Origin: Miltoncostaea sp050249835
GTDB lineage: Bacteria > Actinomycetota > Thermoleophilia > Miltoncostaeales > Miltoncostaeaceae
Assembly: GCA_050249835.1 (NCBI GenBank)
Contig: JBFWPT010000012.1
Span: forward strand, 11,377-75,376
Direction: 5' to 3'
Length of the DNA: 64,000 nucleotides
Shown: piece after piece, positions 16,732-25,627 of the stretch
How positions within the stretch are numbered: the stretch's first letter is position 1
Layout: each line of letters opens with the position of its first letter
Program-made: the position numbers and the translations under genes
Notes under the pieces: generated by a model
Told to the model about the DNA's origin: nothing
The model's input: the letters and a program-made list of their open reading frames with translations, nothing else
Database searches by the model: none

Positions 16732-18156
16732 GTGTCGATGCCATGGGTGATGCCCGGACCTCCCCGTCCGCGTCGCGCGCTCGTCGCGGCCCTCTCCATC
16801 GCCCTCCTGGCCGTCCCGGCGGCGCCGGCCGTCGCGGCCACGGCCGCCGAGATCGCCGTCGCGCGGGACCGGGTGGACCGCCTGAGCGCCGAGCTGCTGC
16901 AGGCGCGTAGCGCGGCGGAGGGCCTCGGGGGCGCCGAGCGCGCCGAGCTGGAGCGCCTGGAGCGCCGGCTGCAGAAGCAGAAGGCCGAGCTGGTGCGGCT
17001 GGAGTCGGGCCTCGAGGCCCGTCACGCCGCCGAGAGCGCCGCGGCCGCCGAGGAGGACGACGCGGCCGGGGACGAGGGCGAGCTGACCGAATCCCCCGGC
17101 GCGGGCGAGGACGACGGCCCCGTGGTCGTGCTGGGCGACCCGCCCGCCGACGACACGGACGACGCGGCCACGCAGGCGGTGACGCCCGGGACGCCCGGCG
17201 TGATCCCCCTCCCCGACGAGCGCCGCCCGGCCGTCGTCGGCGACGACGCCACCCTGGCCCGGCAGATCGACGGCTACCTCGCCTCCAAGGCCAGCCCCCT
17301 CACCGGCCTCGGCGCGGTGTTCGTCACCGAGTCGCGCGCGGTCGGGCTGGACCCCCGCTTCCTGGTCGCCATCGCGGGCTCGGAGACGTCCTTCGGCACC
17401 TACGGGCCGTCGCAGACGATCCACAACCCGTTCGGCATGGGCCCGCACATCGTCTACGCCTCGTGGTCCGACGGCATCCGGGCGGCGGCGCAGAACCTGG
17501 GCGGGAACCTCTACAAGGGCTCCGGCCTCGTCACGATCCCCGCCATCCAGGCCCGCTGGGCGCCCCACGGGGCGTCGAACGACCCGACGAACCTCAACTC
17601 CAACTGGACGCGGAACGTCGGCATCTACTACGCCGAGCAGGGCGGCGACCCGAACAGCGCGGTGTTCACCTCGGTGGCCGCGGCACCGGTCGCCGGCACC
17701 GCGCCGGCGGATACGCCGCAGGCCGGCCTGCCGGTGATCGCCACGACGATCCCGGTCATCACGCCGGAGCCCGAGCTCGGCGCGTCCGGCACGGGCCCCG
17801 AGGCCGCCGAGAGCGCCCTCGCGCAGCTCGGCGCGCGCACCGTCCGCGCGGGCGCCTCGCCCTCCGCGGGCTTCGACGCCGGCGGCCTCGTCTCGTGGGC
17901 CTACCGGAAGCAGGGCGTCACCATCCCTCGCGACCCCGTGGCCCAGTCGCGCGTCGGCACGGAGGTGGAGCCGGCGGACCTGGAGGCCGGCGACGCGGTC
18001 TTCTTCTCGGACCCGTCCGGGATGATCGACCACGTCGGCCTGTACCTCGGCGACGGCCAGTTCGTGCACGCCGCCGGCCCCGGCGAGACGGTCACCATCG
18101 GCTCCCTCTACGAGGCGTACCACGCCGAGTCGTACGCGGGGGCCCGCCGCTACTAG
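16732..18156 (+). CDS. Secreted glucosaminidase-like protein with degenerate NlpC/P60 domain
   Basis: A 474-residue protein. It has a signal peptide, a short coiled coil (about 40-95), an acidic linker, a lysozyme-like domain (about 180-300; AIAGSETSFGTYG, HNPFGMG) resembling Mur-NAc/GlcNAc hydrolases, then a NlpC/P60-like domain (about 360-474). In that last domain the catalytic Cys is missing: FDAGGL (A383, G384) stands where its neighbour has FDCSGL, while the histidines H434 and H446 remain. The glucosaminidase-like part may be active through its Glu; the P60 part should bind rather than cut. The start is GTG 16732; ATG 16738 is possible. Confidence 0.85.
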   Translation: MSMPWVMPGPPRPRRALVAALSIALLAVPAAPAVAATAAEIAVARDRVDRLSAELLQARSAAEGLGGAERAELERLERRLQKQKAELVRLESGLEARHAAESAAAAEEDDAAGDEGELTESPGAGEDDGPVVVLGDPPADDTDDAATQAVTPGTPGVIPLPDERRPAVVGDDATLARQIDGYLASKASPLTGLGAVFVTESRAVGLDPRFLVAIAGSETSFGTYGPSQTIHNPFGMGPHIVYASWSDGIRAAAQNLGGNLYKGSGLVTIPAIQARWAPHGASNDPTNLNSNWTRNVGIYYAEQGGDPNSAVFTSVAAAPVAGTAPADTPQAGLPVIATTIPVITPEPELGASGTGPEAAESALAQLGARTVRAGASPSAGFDAGGLVSWAYRKQGVTIPRDPVAQSRVGTEVEPADLEAGDAVFFSDPSGMIDHVGLYLGDGQFVHAAGPGETVTIGSLYEAYHAESYAGARRY

Positions 18157-18199
18157 GCGCGAGGGGCCGCGCCTCCGTGACCCGGGGCGCCGCGGCCGC

Positions 18200-18205
18200 T
18201 AGCGT
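18200..18205 (+). promoter_or_regulatory. Candidate -10 (TAGCGT) for a leaderless transcript
   Basis: The hexamer ends 7 nt before ATG 18213 of the M15 peptidase, and no Shine-Dalgarno is seen. Confidence 0.35.
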
Positions 18206-18212
18206 GCCCGCG

Positions 18213-18878
18213 ATGACCCGCCGCCCCGCCCGGGGGGCCCTGGCCGCCCTCGCGGCCGTGGGCGCCGCCCTGCTCGCCGTGCCCGCGGGCGCGACCGGCG
18301 CCGATCCCCCCTACCGCGCCGTGGTCCGCGTGCTCACGGCCGAGGAGCGGAGCGCGATGACCCCGTCGGTCTGGCGCCCCGGCTGCCCGGTCGGCCTCGC
18401 GCGGCTGCGCCACGTGAGCGTCCCGTTCGTCGGCTTCGACGGCCGGGTGAAGCGGGGCGGCATCGTCGTCCACTACGCCGTCGCCCGCGACGTCGTCGAG
18501 GTGTTCCGCGCGCTCTACCGGGCCCGGTTCCCCATCCGCCGCATCCAGCCCATCCAGCGCTACGGAGGCGACGACTTCGCCTCCATCGAGGCCGATAACA
18601 CCTCGGCCTTCAACTGCCGCTCGGCCACGGGCTCCGGCAACTGGTCGCAGCACGCCTACGGCCGGGCGATCGACCTCAACCCGCTGGAGAACCCGTACGT
18701 GTCCGGCGGGACCACGTCGCACCGGCGCAGCGTCCCCTACCTCGACCGGCGGCCCCGGAAGGGCGTGATCGTGGAGGGCGGGGTCGTGACCCGCGCCTTC
18801 GACGCCCGCGGCTGGGAGTGGGGCGGCCGCTGGAGCGGCATCAAGGACTACCAGCACTTCAGCTCCGAGGGCGGGTAG
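18213..18878 (+). CDS. Secreted M15-type D,D/L,D-carboxypeptidase-like protein
   Basis: A 221-residue protein with a signal peptide (TRRPARGALAALAAVGAALL). The M15_4 (VanY/CwlK-like) domain has zinc-site motifs SQHAYGRAIDLNP (His and Asp) and a distal KDYQHF (His). WEWGGRW precedes the last ligand, as in the family. I infer trimming of peptidoglycan stem peptides outside the membrane. It follows the two NlpC/P60-type genes on the same strand and adds a fourth wall enzyme to the block. Confidence 0.85.
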   Translation: MTRRPARGALAALAAVGAALLAVPAGATGADPPYRAVVRVLTAEERSAMTPSVWRPGCPVGLARLRHVSVPFVGFDGRVKRGGIVVHYAVARDVVEVFRALYRARFPIRRIQPIQRYGGDDFASIEADNTSAFNCRSATGSGNWSQHAYGRAIDLNPLENPYVSGGTTSHRRSVPYLDRRPRKGVIVEGGVVTRAFDARGWEWGGRWSGIKDYQHFSSEGG

Positions 18879-18885
18879 GCACCTC

Positions 18886-20301
18886 GTGGCGACCGCACCG
18901 GTGCGGCTCCGGGCCCCGGCGGCGGACCTGGCGCCCCATTTCGCCGCGATCCGCCGGGAGCAGGGCCTCCCCGAGTCGTTCCCGCGGGAGGTGGAGGAGG
19001 CCGCCGCGGCGGCCGCGGCGGCCGGTCCCGCGCCGGCGGACCGCCGCGACCTGCCGCTCCTGACGATCGACCCGCCCGGGTCGATGGACCTGGATCAGGC
19101 GCTCGCCATCACCGCGCGGGGGTCCGGGACCCTCGTGCACTACGCCATCGCCGACGTGGCGGCCGTGGTGCCGGTGGGCGGCCCGGTGGACGCGGAGGCG
19201 CGCCGCCGCGGGATCACGACGTACATGCCCGACCGCCGCGTGCCCCTGCACCCGCCGGCCATCGGCGAGGGGGTCGCCAGCCTGCTGCCGGGCCAGGACC
19301 GGCGCGCCCTGCTCTGGACGATCGCCCTGGACGCCGACGGGACGCCGGGCGAGGTGTCCCTGGAGCGGGCGGTGGTGCGCAGCCGCGAGCGCCTGACCTA
19401 CGCGGAGGCCCAGCGCGCCATCGACGGCGGGGACGCCCCGGAGACCCTCGCCCTGTTGCGCGAGGTCGGCGTGCTGCGCCTGGCGGTCGAGGCGGCCCGC
19501 GGCGGCGTCAGCCTGAGCGTTCCGGTGCAGGAGGTGGTCCCCGCGGACGGCGGGTACGCGCTCGCCTACGAGGTCACCCTGCCGGTGGAGGACTGGAACG
19601 CGCAGGTCTCGCTGCTCACGGGCATGTGCGCGGCGGACATGATGATCGCGGCCGGGATCGGCCTGTTCCGCACCCTCGCCCCCGCCGAGCCGCGGGAGCT
19701 GGAGTCGCTGCGCCGCAGCGCCCTCGCCCTGGGCGTGCCCTGGCCGGAGGGCGCCCGCTACGGCGACGTGGTGCGCGGCCTGGACCCCGCGGACCCGCTG
19801 CACGCCGCCTTCGCCGCCCGCGCCACCCGCCTGTTCGGCGGCGCCGCGTACACGCCCTGGCGACGCGGGGACGGCGAGCCCCCCGTGCACGCGGCGATCG
19901 CCGCGCCGTACGCGCACGTCACGGCGCCCCTGCGGCGCCTCGCGGACCGCGTGGCCAACGAGATCGTCCTGGCCGCCGGCGCGGGCCGGGAGCCGCCCGC
20001 CTGGGCCCTGGAGGCGCTGGAGCCGGTGGCGGCGACGATGGCCGATGCCGGGCGGCGGGCCCGCGGCGCCGAGCGCGCGGCGGTGGACGTCGTGGAGGCG
20101 GCCGTGCTGGCGGGGCGGGTCGGGGAGGTCTTCGACGTGACCGTCGTGGACGTGCGCGACGACCGCGCCACCGTGCAGGTGACCGACCCGGCGGTGGTGG
20201 CGCCGCTGGACGGCGGCGCGGAGCCGGGCACCCGGCTGCGGGCGCGCCTCGTGGTGGCCGACCCGGCGGAGCGCCGGGTGCGGTTCGCCCCCGCGGGTTA
20301 G
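18886..20301 (+). CDS. RNB-domain ribonuclease (RNase II/R family, short form)
   Basis: A 471-residue protein that is essentially one RNB catalytic domain. DPPGSMDLDQAL carries the Asp residues that bind Mg; TYMPDRRVPLHP and the Arg-rich YAHVTAPLRRLADR near 355 match the family. It lacks the long cold-shock and S1 domains of E. coli RNase R, though a short C-terminal OB-like stretch (VFDVTVVDVRDDRATVQV) is present. The likely role is 3'-5' RNA degradation. GTG 18886 lies 7 nt after the M15 stop. The 3' end overlaps the convergent adenosyltransferase gene by 4 nt. Confidence 0.88.
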   Translation: MATAPVRLRAPAADLAPHFAAIRREQGLPESFPREVEEAAAAAAAAGPAPADRRDLPLLTIDPPGSMDLDQALAITARGSGTLVHYAIADVAAVVPVGGPVDAEARRRGITTYMPDRRVPLHPPAIGEGVASLLPGQDRRALLWTIALDADGTPGEVSLERAVVRSRERLTYAEAQRAIDGGDAPETLALLREVGVLRLAVEAARGGVSLSVPVQEVVPADGGYALAYEVTLPVEDWNAQVSLLTGMCAADMMIAAGIGLFRTLAPAEPRELESLRRSALALGVPWPEGARYGDVVRGLDPADPLHAAFAARATRLFGGAAYTPWRRGDGEPPVHAAIAAPYAHVTAPLRRLADRVANEIVLAAGAGREPPAWALEALEPVAATMADAGRRARGAERAAVDVVEAAVLAGRVGEVFDVTVVDVRDDRATVQVTDPAVVAPLDGGAEPGTRLRARLVVADPAERRVRFAPAG

Positions 20302-20873
20302 CCGGGCCGGTCCTCGCCGCCGCCCGGGCGCCAGAGCACGTCGCCCCCGGCGTCGCGGTTGGCGGCGCGGGCCAGCACGAACAGCAGGTCCGAGAGGCGG
20401 TTGAGGTAGGCGACCGCGGCCGGCGTCACGTCCTCAATGTCGGCGAGGGCCACGGCCGCGCGCTCGGCGCGCCGGCAGACGGTCCGCGCGAGGTGCAGCG
20501 CCGCCGCCGCCCGGGTGCCGGCGGGCAGCACGAAGCTCGTGAGGTCGGGGAGCCCGTCGTTGACCTCGTCGCACCACGTCTCGAGGCGCTCCACCTGCGA
20601 GGGCAGGGTGCGCAGGCGCTCGCGGCCGTCGTCGGAGGGCGGCACGCAGAGGTCCGCGCCCAGGTCGAACAGGTCGTTCTGGATGCGGGCGAGCCAGGCA
20701 TCGACGCCCTCCGGCAGCCCCTCCGCGCGCGCGACGCCGATGACCGCGTTGAGCTCGTCCACCTCGCCGTAGGCGACGACCCGCGCGTCGGTCTTGCGCA
20801 CCCGGCTCATGTCGCCGAGGTGCGTGTCCCCGGCGTCGCCGAGGCGGGTGTAGATGCGCGTCAGCCGGACCAC
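20298..20873 (-). CDS. PduO-type cob(I)alamin adenosyltransferase
   Basis: A 191-residue ATP:corrinoid adenosyltransferase with IYTRLGDAGDTHLGD near the N-terminus (ATP site), GEVDELNAVIGVA and the C-terminal RRAERAAVAL and YLNRLSDLLFVLAR signatures. It converts cob(I)alamin to adenosylcobalamin. No cobalamin-dependent enzyme is in the window. GTG 20873 has TAGGGT 6 nt upstream, which suits a leaderless start. Confidence 0.93.
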   Translation of the reverse strand: MVRLTRIYTRLGDAGDTHLGDMSRVRKTDARVVAYGEVDELNAVIGVARAEGLPEGVDAWLARIQNDLFDLGADLCVPPSDDGRERLRTLPSQVERLETWCDEVNDGLPDLTSFVLPAGTRAAAALHLARTVCRRAERAAVALADIEDVTPAAVAYLNRLSDLLFVLARAANRDAGGDVLWRPGGGEDRPG

Positions 20874-20879
20874 GGCTCG

Positions 20880-20885
20880 ACCCTA
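20880..20885 (-). promoter_or_regulatory. Candidate -10 (TAGGGT) for a leaderless transcript
   Basis: It lies 6 nt before GTG 20873 of the adenosyltransferase gene on the minus strand. Confidence 0.4.
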
Positions 20886-20905
20886 CACCCGCGCCGCGCG
20901 CGGGC

Positions 20906-21385
20906 TCAGCGGGGCGCCGGCCCCAGGAAGTTGAGCGTGAAGAACACCTGGCCGCCGCAGGAGCGCGCCGCGCCGACCGCCACGAAGCGGAAGCTCGTGG
21001 AGAGGATGTTCGCGCGATGGCCGGAGCTGCCGAGCATGGCCGTGAAGGCCGTCGCCGCGTCCGGCGCCATCGCGATGTTCTGGCCCGCGGCGCGGCCCTT
21101 CGCCCAGGGCAGCGAGCCGGAGTGGGCGAACCGGCCGCCCTTCGCCATGTTCAGGCTCTTGGAGCGTCCGGCCTTGAGGATCCTCGCGTTGCCCTTGAGC
21201 TTCGGGACGGCCTCGCTGCGGCGCTGGGCCGCGATCATCGCGTTCATCGCGGACTCCTCCGCCCGTGCGGGGGTCGCGACGCAGGACCCCGCGGGTCCCG
21301 CCGCGCCCGCCGATGCGGGCAGTGCTGCTCCTGCGATCACGGCCAGGACGGCCGCGCCGGTTCCCGCGCGCAGGGCTCCGCGCAT
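20906..21385 (-). CDS. Secreted CAP/SCP-domain protein
   Basis: A 159-residue protein. A signal peptide (RGALRAGTGAAVLAVIAG, cleavage near AGAAG) is followed by a CAP domain with FAHSGSL, GQNIA and GSSGHRANIL, the putative His-containing cavity of the YkwD-like family. One pair of cysteines (SCVAT and RSCGG) may form a disulfide. ATG 21385 is chosen because GAGGAG lies about 7 nt upstream and it begins the signal sequence; a start 14 codons earlier lacks this. Function unknown. Confidence 0.88.
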   Translation of the reverse strand: MRGALRAGTGAAVLAVIAGAALPASAGAAGPAGSCVATPARAEESAMNAMIAAQRRSEAVPKLKGNARILKAGRSKSLNMAKGGRFAHSGSLPWAKGRAAGQNIAMAPDAATAFTAMLGSSGHRANILSTSFRFVAVGAARSCGGQVFFTLNFLGPAPR

Positions 21386-21514
21386 CCGGTACTCCTCGGT
21401 CGGGGGCAGAGCTCTCCGCCAGGGCAATGGGCGCGACCTTACGCAGGCCCGGCGGCCGTCACAAGCCGACTTGCGTTTTCCTCACATTTCGGTGGAGGTT
21501 CCGTCGGTTGGATG

Positions 21515-22933
21515 TCACGAGGGGGCGTCGGCCATCCGCCGGACGAGCCGGAGGGCCTGGGCCCGCGTGCTCACCGCGCCCACGGCCTGCCCCTCGCGCA
21601 GCGCGTCCACGACGGGGGCGAGCCAGGGGCCCGGGGCGCGGCCCAGCTCGCGCGCGATCTCGTCGCCCACCAGCAGGGGCCGGACCGGCCCGCGATCGGC
21701 CATCGCGAAGTGGGCGTCGGCCATCTCCCGGGCCAGCACCAGGTGGCGGCGGATGGCCGAGTCGGAGGTCCGCGGGCCCCGGGTGGCGAGACGGTCGGCG
21801 ACCGAGAGCACGATGATCTCGACCTCCGAGGGCGCCGTCAGCCGCAGGTAGCGGTCGATCTCCCGCAGGGACAGCGGCGTGCGGTGGACCATGAAGCCGA
21901 GGGGCAGGTGCCAGCGGACGCAGCGCACCGTGAACTCGCGCAGCCGGGCCGAGGCGCGCAGCCGGCGCATCAGCGCGTCGGCCATCTCGGCGCCGAGGAT
22001 GTCGTGGCGCATGAAGGTGACGCGCCCCTCGGGGGTCACGGCACGGGTGGCGGGCTTCGCCATGTCGTGCAGCAGCGCCGGGAACATGAGGGCGTCGCGG
22101 GCCGAGAGGTCGTCGGCGAGCGACCGGCCCATCACCTCGGCCACCCGGTCCGCGCGGCCGCGGAACACCGGCTCCGGGTCGTTGCAGACCTCGGCCGCGT
22201 GGCGGACCACCTCGATCGTGTGCCCGAGCACGTCCTTGTGGTGGTAGCCGCTCTGGTCGAGGCCGCGCGACTCCTCGAGCTGCGGCACCAGCGCGCCCAG
22301 CACCCCGACCGCGTCGAGCCGCTCGTAGGCCCGGTCCGGGCGCGGCAGGCGCACCAGGCGCCGCAGCTCCTCGGAGAGCCGCTCGCCGGGCGCCTCCCAG
22401 ATGCGACCGGCGTCGGCCCGCGCCCGGGCGGCCGTGCGGGCCTCCACCGTGAAGCCCAGCTCCTCGCCGATGCGCGCGAGGCGCAGCAGGCGGGCCGGGT
22501 CGGCGGCGAACGCGCCGGGGCGCACCACCCGCAGGCGCCGGGCCGCCAGGTCGTCCAGGCCGCCGTGGCGGTCGATGACCCGCGGCTCGGGGTCGTCGCC
22601 GGCCGCGACGGCGAGGGCGTTGACCGTCAGGTCCCGCCGGGCGAGGTCCTCGGCCAGGCCCGGCCCCTGGAGCGGGGTGATGTCCACCTCGGCGGGCAGC
22701 GTGCCGCCGTGGACCCGCCAGGCGCCGAAGTCGCGCGACAGGCGGAAGCGGCGGGCGCGGTGGGCGCGGGCCAGGGCGGCCGACGCGGCCCCCGCGTCGC
22801 CGTCGACCGCGACGTCGATGTCCTTGACCGGGCGGCCCGAGAGGGCGTCCCGGACGCACCCGCCCACGGCCCACGCCGGCATCCCGACCGGCGCGAGGGG
22901 CGCCACCAGCGCGCGCAGCGCGTCGGCGCTCAC
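21515..22933 (-). CDS. CCA tRNA nucleotidyltransferase / poly(A) polymerase family with HD domain
   Basis: A 472-residue protein. The class II nucleotidyltransferase head has GGCVRD and DIDVAV (catalytic carboxylates), RRDLTVNAL and the RNA-binding motifs. A C-terminal HD phosphohydrolase-like domain has HKDVLGHT and LLHDMAKP. It probably adds or repairs tRNA CCA ends. GTG 22933 overlaps the alr stop (GTGA), so it is the last gene of the nnr-alr transcript; many actinobacteria have tsaE at this place instead. Confidence 0.88.
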   Translation of the reverse strand: MSADALRALVAPLAPVGMPAWAVGGCVRDALSGRPVKDIDVAVDGDAGAASAALARAHRARRFRLSRDFGAWRVHGGTLPAEVDITPLQGPGLAEDLARRDLTVNALAVAAGDDPEPRVIDRHGGLDDLAARRLRVVRPGAFAADPARLLRLARIGEELGFTVEARTAARARADAGRIWEAPGERLSEELRRLVRLPRPDRAYERLDAVGVLGALVPQLEESRGLDQSGYHHKDVLGHTIEVVRHAAEVCNDPEPVFRGRADRVAEVMGRSLADDLSARDALMFPALLHDMAKPATRAVTPEGRVTFMRHDILGAEMADALMRRLRASARLREFTVRCVRWHLPLGFMVHRTPLSLREIDRYLRLTAPSEVEIIVLSVADRLATRGPRTSDSAIRRHLVLAREMADAHFAMADRGPVRPLLVGDEIARELGRAPGPWLAPVVDALREGQAVGAVSTRAQALRLVRRMADAPS

Positions 22934-24045
22934 CCGTGGATGCGGGGCACCCGCGGGCCGACCGCGCAGGTGACCTCGTAGTTGATCGTCTCCCGCCAGC
23001 CGGCGACGTCCTCGGCCAGGATCCGCTCCGCGCCCTGGGCCCCGATCAGCACGACCTCGTCCCCCACCCGCTCGGTGCCCTCGGGGCCGAGGTCCACGGT
23101 GATCTGGTCCATCGAGACCGTCCCGACCACGGGCACCCGCCGCCCGCCCACGAGCACCTCGGCCCGGCCGGACAGCGCGCGGGCGTAGCCGTCCGCGTAG
23201 CCGACGGGCACCAGGGCCACCCGGGTCCCCCGCGCGGCGCGCCAGCGCCGCCCGTACCCCGCGCTCTCGCGCGAGTGGAGCGTCTTCACCGACGCGACGT
23301 GCGAGGCGAGCGTCATCACGGGCCGCAGGTCGTGATCCGCCGGGTCCCCGCCGAAGGGCGAGCAGCCGTAGAGGGCGATGCCGCAGCGCACCATGTCGAG
23401 GTGGGTGGACGGGTCGCGGAGGGTCGCCGCCGAGTTGGCGATGTGGGCGGCGGCCTCGGGGAACAGCGGGCGCAGGTCGGCGAGCAGCGAGCGGAAGCGG
23501 ACGAGCTGCTCGCGCATGAAGCCCGCGTTCTCCCCCGTCGTCTCGTCGGCGGTGGCGAAGTGACTCATGAGGCCCCCGACGACGAGCGCGCCGGTCTCCT
23601 GCGCCTCCCCCGCGGCGTGGGCCAGGGCCGGGACGTCCTCGGGGCGGGCGCCCAGCCGGCCCATCCCGGTGTCCAGCTTGAGGTGCGCCCGGCGGCACCC
23701 CGCGGCGACGGCGGCCGCCACGCCCTCCGGGGTCCAGACGGTCACGTCGGCGTCGGTGGCCGCCGCGCGCGCCCACTCGTCGCCGGTGAGGGGGCCCATG
23801 ACGAGCAGCGGCGCGCCGATCCCCGCCGCGCGCAGCGTCTCGGCCTCCGTGGCGGTCGCCACCCCGAGGGCGTCGGCGCCCGCGGCGAGGGCGGCCTCGG
23901 CCACCGGGACGGCGCCGTGGCCGTAGCCGTCGGCCTTCACGACCACCATCAGCCGGGCGCCGCCGGACGCCTCGGCGAGGGTGGCGGTGTTGTGGGCGAC
24001 GGCGCCGAGGTCGATGCGCGCCTCGGCGCGACGGGCGGCGCTCAC
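22930..24045 (-). CDS. alr: Alanine racemase
   Basis: A 371-residue PLP enzyme. The PLP lysine is K37 (VVKADGYGHG) and the opposing catalytic tyrosine is Y264 (AGYGRRW). VGTVSMDQITVD is the C-terminal family signature. It makes D-alanine for peptidoglycan. It overlaps nnr by 4 nt upstream and the CCA transferase by 4 nt downstream, indicating one transcript. Confidence 0.97.
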   Translation of the reverse strand: MSAARRAEARIDLGAVAHNTATLAEASGGARLMVVVKADGYGHGAVPVAEAALAAGADALGVATATEAETLRAAGIGAPLLVMGPLTGDEWARAAATDADVTVWTPEGVAAAVAAGCRRAHLKLDTGMGRLGARPEDVPALAHAAGEAQETGALVVGGLMSHFATADETTGENAGFMREQLVRFRSLLADLRPLFPEAAAHIANSAATLRDPSTHLDMVRCGIALYGCSPFGGDPADHDLRPVMTLASHVASVKTLHSRESAGYGRRWRAARGTRVALVPVGYADGYARALSGRAEVLVGGRRVPVVGTVSMDQITVDLGPEGTERVGDEVVLIGAQGAERILAEDVAGWRETINYEVTCAVGPRVPRIHG

Positions 24046-25592
24046 CCGGGGGTCCCGGCCAGGGCGCGCGGGAGGGCCTCGACGACGTCGGACGCGACGG
24101 TCCCGTCGCCGTTGCCCGCGAGCGCCCCGGCGCGGCCGTGGGCGACGACGGCGACGGCGGCCGCGTCGCGAGCGGGCATCCCGGCCGCGAGGAACGCGGC
24201 GATCACGCCGGTGAGGACGTCGCCGGTGCCCGCGGTCGCCAGGGCGGGGGTGGCGACCCGGTCCACGATCGGCGCCACCCCGGGCGCGGCGACGATGGTG
24301 CCCGCGCCCTTCAGCACGACGACGGCGCCGGTGGCCTCGACCAGGTCCGCCGCCGCGGCGAGGCGGTCGGCCTCCACCCGGGCCCGCTCCCGCCCGAGCA
24401 GGCGGCCGGCCTCCCCGGCGTGCGGCGTGAGGACGGTCGGCGCGGGGCGGGAGGCGAGGGCGGCGCCGGGGTCGTCCCCGAGGTGCCAGAGGCCGTCGGC
24501 GTCGAGCACGACAGGCAGCTCCAGGCGGGCGAGCAGCTCGTGGACGGCGGCCGACGTCGCCGCGGCGCGCCCCAGGCCCGGCCCGATGGCGACGGCCCCG
24601 GCGCGGCCCGCCTGGCGCAGCGCGGGGCCGACGGAGGCGGGGGCCAGATGGCCGTCCTCATCGGGCAGGCCGGCGCTCATCACCTCCAGCAGGTGGGCGG
24701 CGACGGCGGGCTGGACGGCCTCGGGGACCGCGACGACGGCGAGGCCGGCGCCGGCCCGCAGCGTCGCCCGCGCGGAGAGGCAGGGCGCCCCGGTGAGGCC
24801 GGGCGAGCCGCCGATGACGAGGACCGCCCCGGACCCGTACTTGTCGGACGCCGCGGCCTTGTGCGGGGCCGCGGCCAGGGTCCCGGCCGACGAGGCCCAC
24901 GCGGCCGCCGGCGTCGCCACCGCGGACGGGATCCCGATGTCCGCCACCACCACGCGGCCCGCCCGCGCGGCGCCCGGCGCGACCCGCAGCCCCGGCATGT
25001 CCCCGTGGAAGGTGACGGTGAGGGCGGCGCGGACCGCGGCGCCCTCGACGCGGCCGGTGTCCGCGTCGACCCCGGACGGGACGTCCAGCGCGACCACGGG
25101 GCCGCCGGCCTCCGCGATGCGCGCGATGAGCCCGGCCTCGGCCTCACGCGGCGCGCCGGTCGCGCCGGTGCCGAGGAGGGCGTCCACGAGCACGGCGTCG
25201 TCCCAGGGCACCCCGGGATCGTCCGGCACGGTGACGCCGATGCCGATGGTCGCGGCGATCCCGGTCATCAGGGCCGCGTCCGGGGTGGCGGGACCCTCCC
25301 CGGTCGCCGAGACACAGGCGACGACCCACCCGGCCTCGGCCAGGTGGCGGGCCACGACCATCCCGTCGCCGCCGTTGTTGCCCCTCCCCACGGCGATCAC
25401 GGCCCGCCCCCGGGACGGGTACGCCGCCAGGATCTCCCGCGAAGCGGCGAGCCCGGCCCGCTCCATCAGGACGATCGAGGGGATGTGGTGGTCCTCCGAC
25501 GCCCGCCGGTCGGCCTCCCTCATGGCGGCCGCCGCGAAGAGCGGGTCGCAGCCGGGCAGCGGCGGGGGGTCTGAGCAGCGGGCGGTCGGCAC
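24042..25592 (-). CDS. Bifunctional NAD(P)HX epimerase/dehydratase
   Basis: A 516-residue fusion for NAD(P)H-hydrate repair. The N-terminal YjeF_N/NnrE domain (about 20-210) has AVGRGNNGGDGMVVARHL. The C-terminal ribokinase-like NnrD domain (about 230-510) has the dehydratase signature ATAGTGDVLTGVIAAFL and GGSPGLTGAP. GTG 25592 is chosen because GGGAGG precedes it and it gives a family-typical length; reading from further upstream adds only Arg-rich sequence. It is the first gene of the nnr-alr-cca transcript. Confidence 0.93.
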   Translation of the reverse strand: MPTARCSDPPPLPGCDPLFAAAAMREADRRASEDHHIPSIVLMERAGLAASREILAAYPSRGRAVIAVGRGNNGGDGMVVARHLAEAGWVVACVSATGEGPATPDAALMTGIAATIGIGVTVPDDPGVPWDDAVLVDALLGTGATGAPREAEAGLIARIAEAGGPVVALDVPSGVDADTGRVEGAAVRAALTVTFHGDMPGLRVAPGAARAGRVVVADIGIPSAVATPAAAWASSAGTLAAAPHKAAASDKYGSGAVLVIGGSPGLTGAPCLSARATLRAGAGLAVVAVPEAVQPAVAAHLLEVMSAGLPDEDGHLAPASVGPALRQAGRAGAVAIGPGLGRAAATSAAVHELLARLELPVVLDADGLWHLGDDPGAALASRPAPTVLTPHAGEAGRLLGRERARVEADRLAAAADLVEATGAVVVLKGAGTIVAAPGVAPIVDRVATPALATAGTGDVLTGVIAAFLAAGMPARDAAAVAVVAHGRAGALAGNGDGTVASDVVEALPRALAGTPG

Positions 25593-25627
25593 CGTCCCCA
25601 ATCCTCCCAGATGGCGCCCTTGGACCC

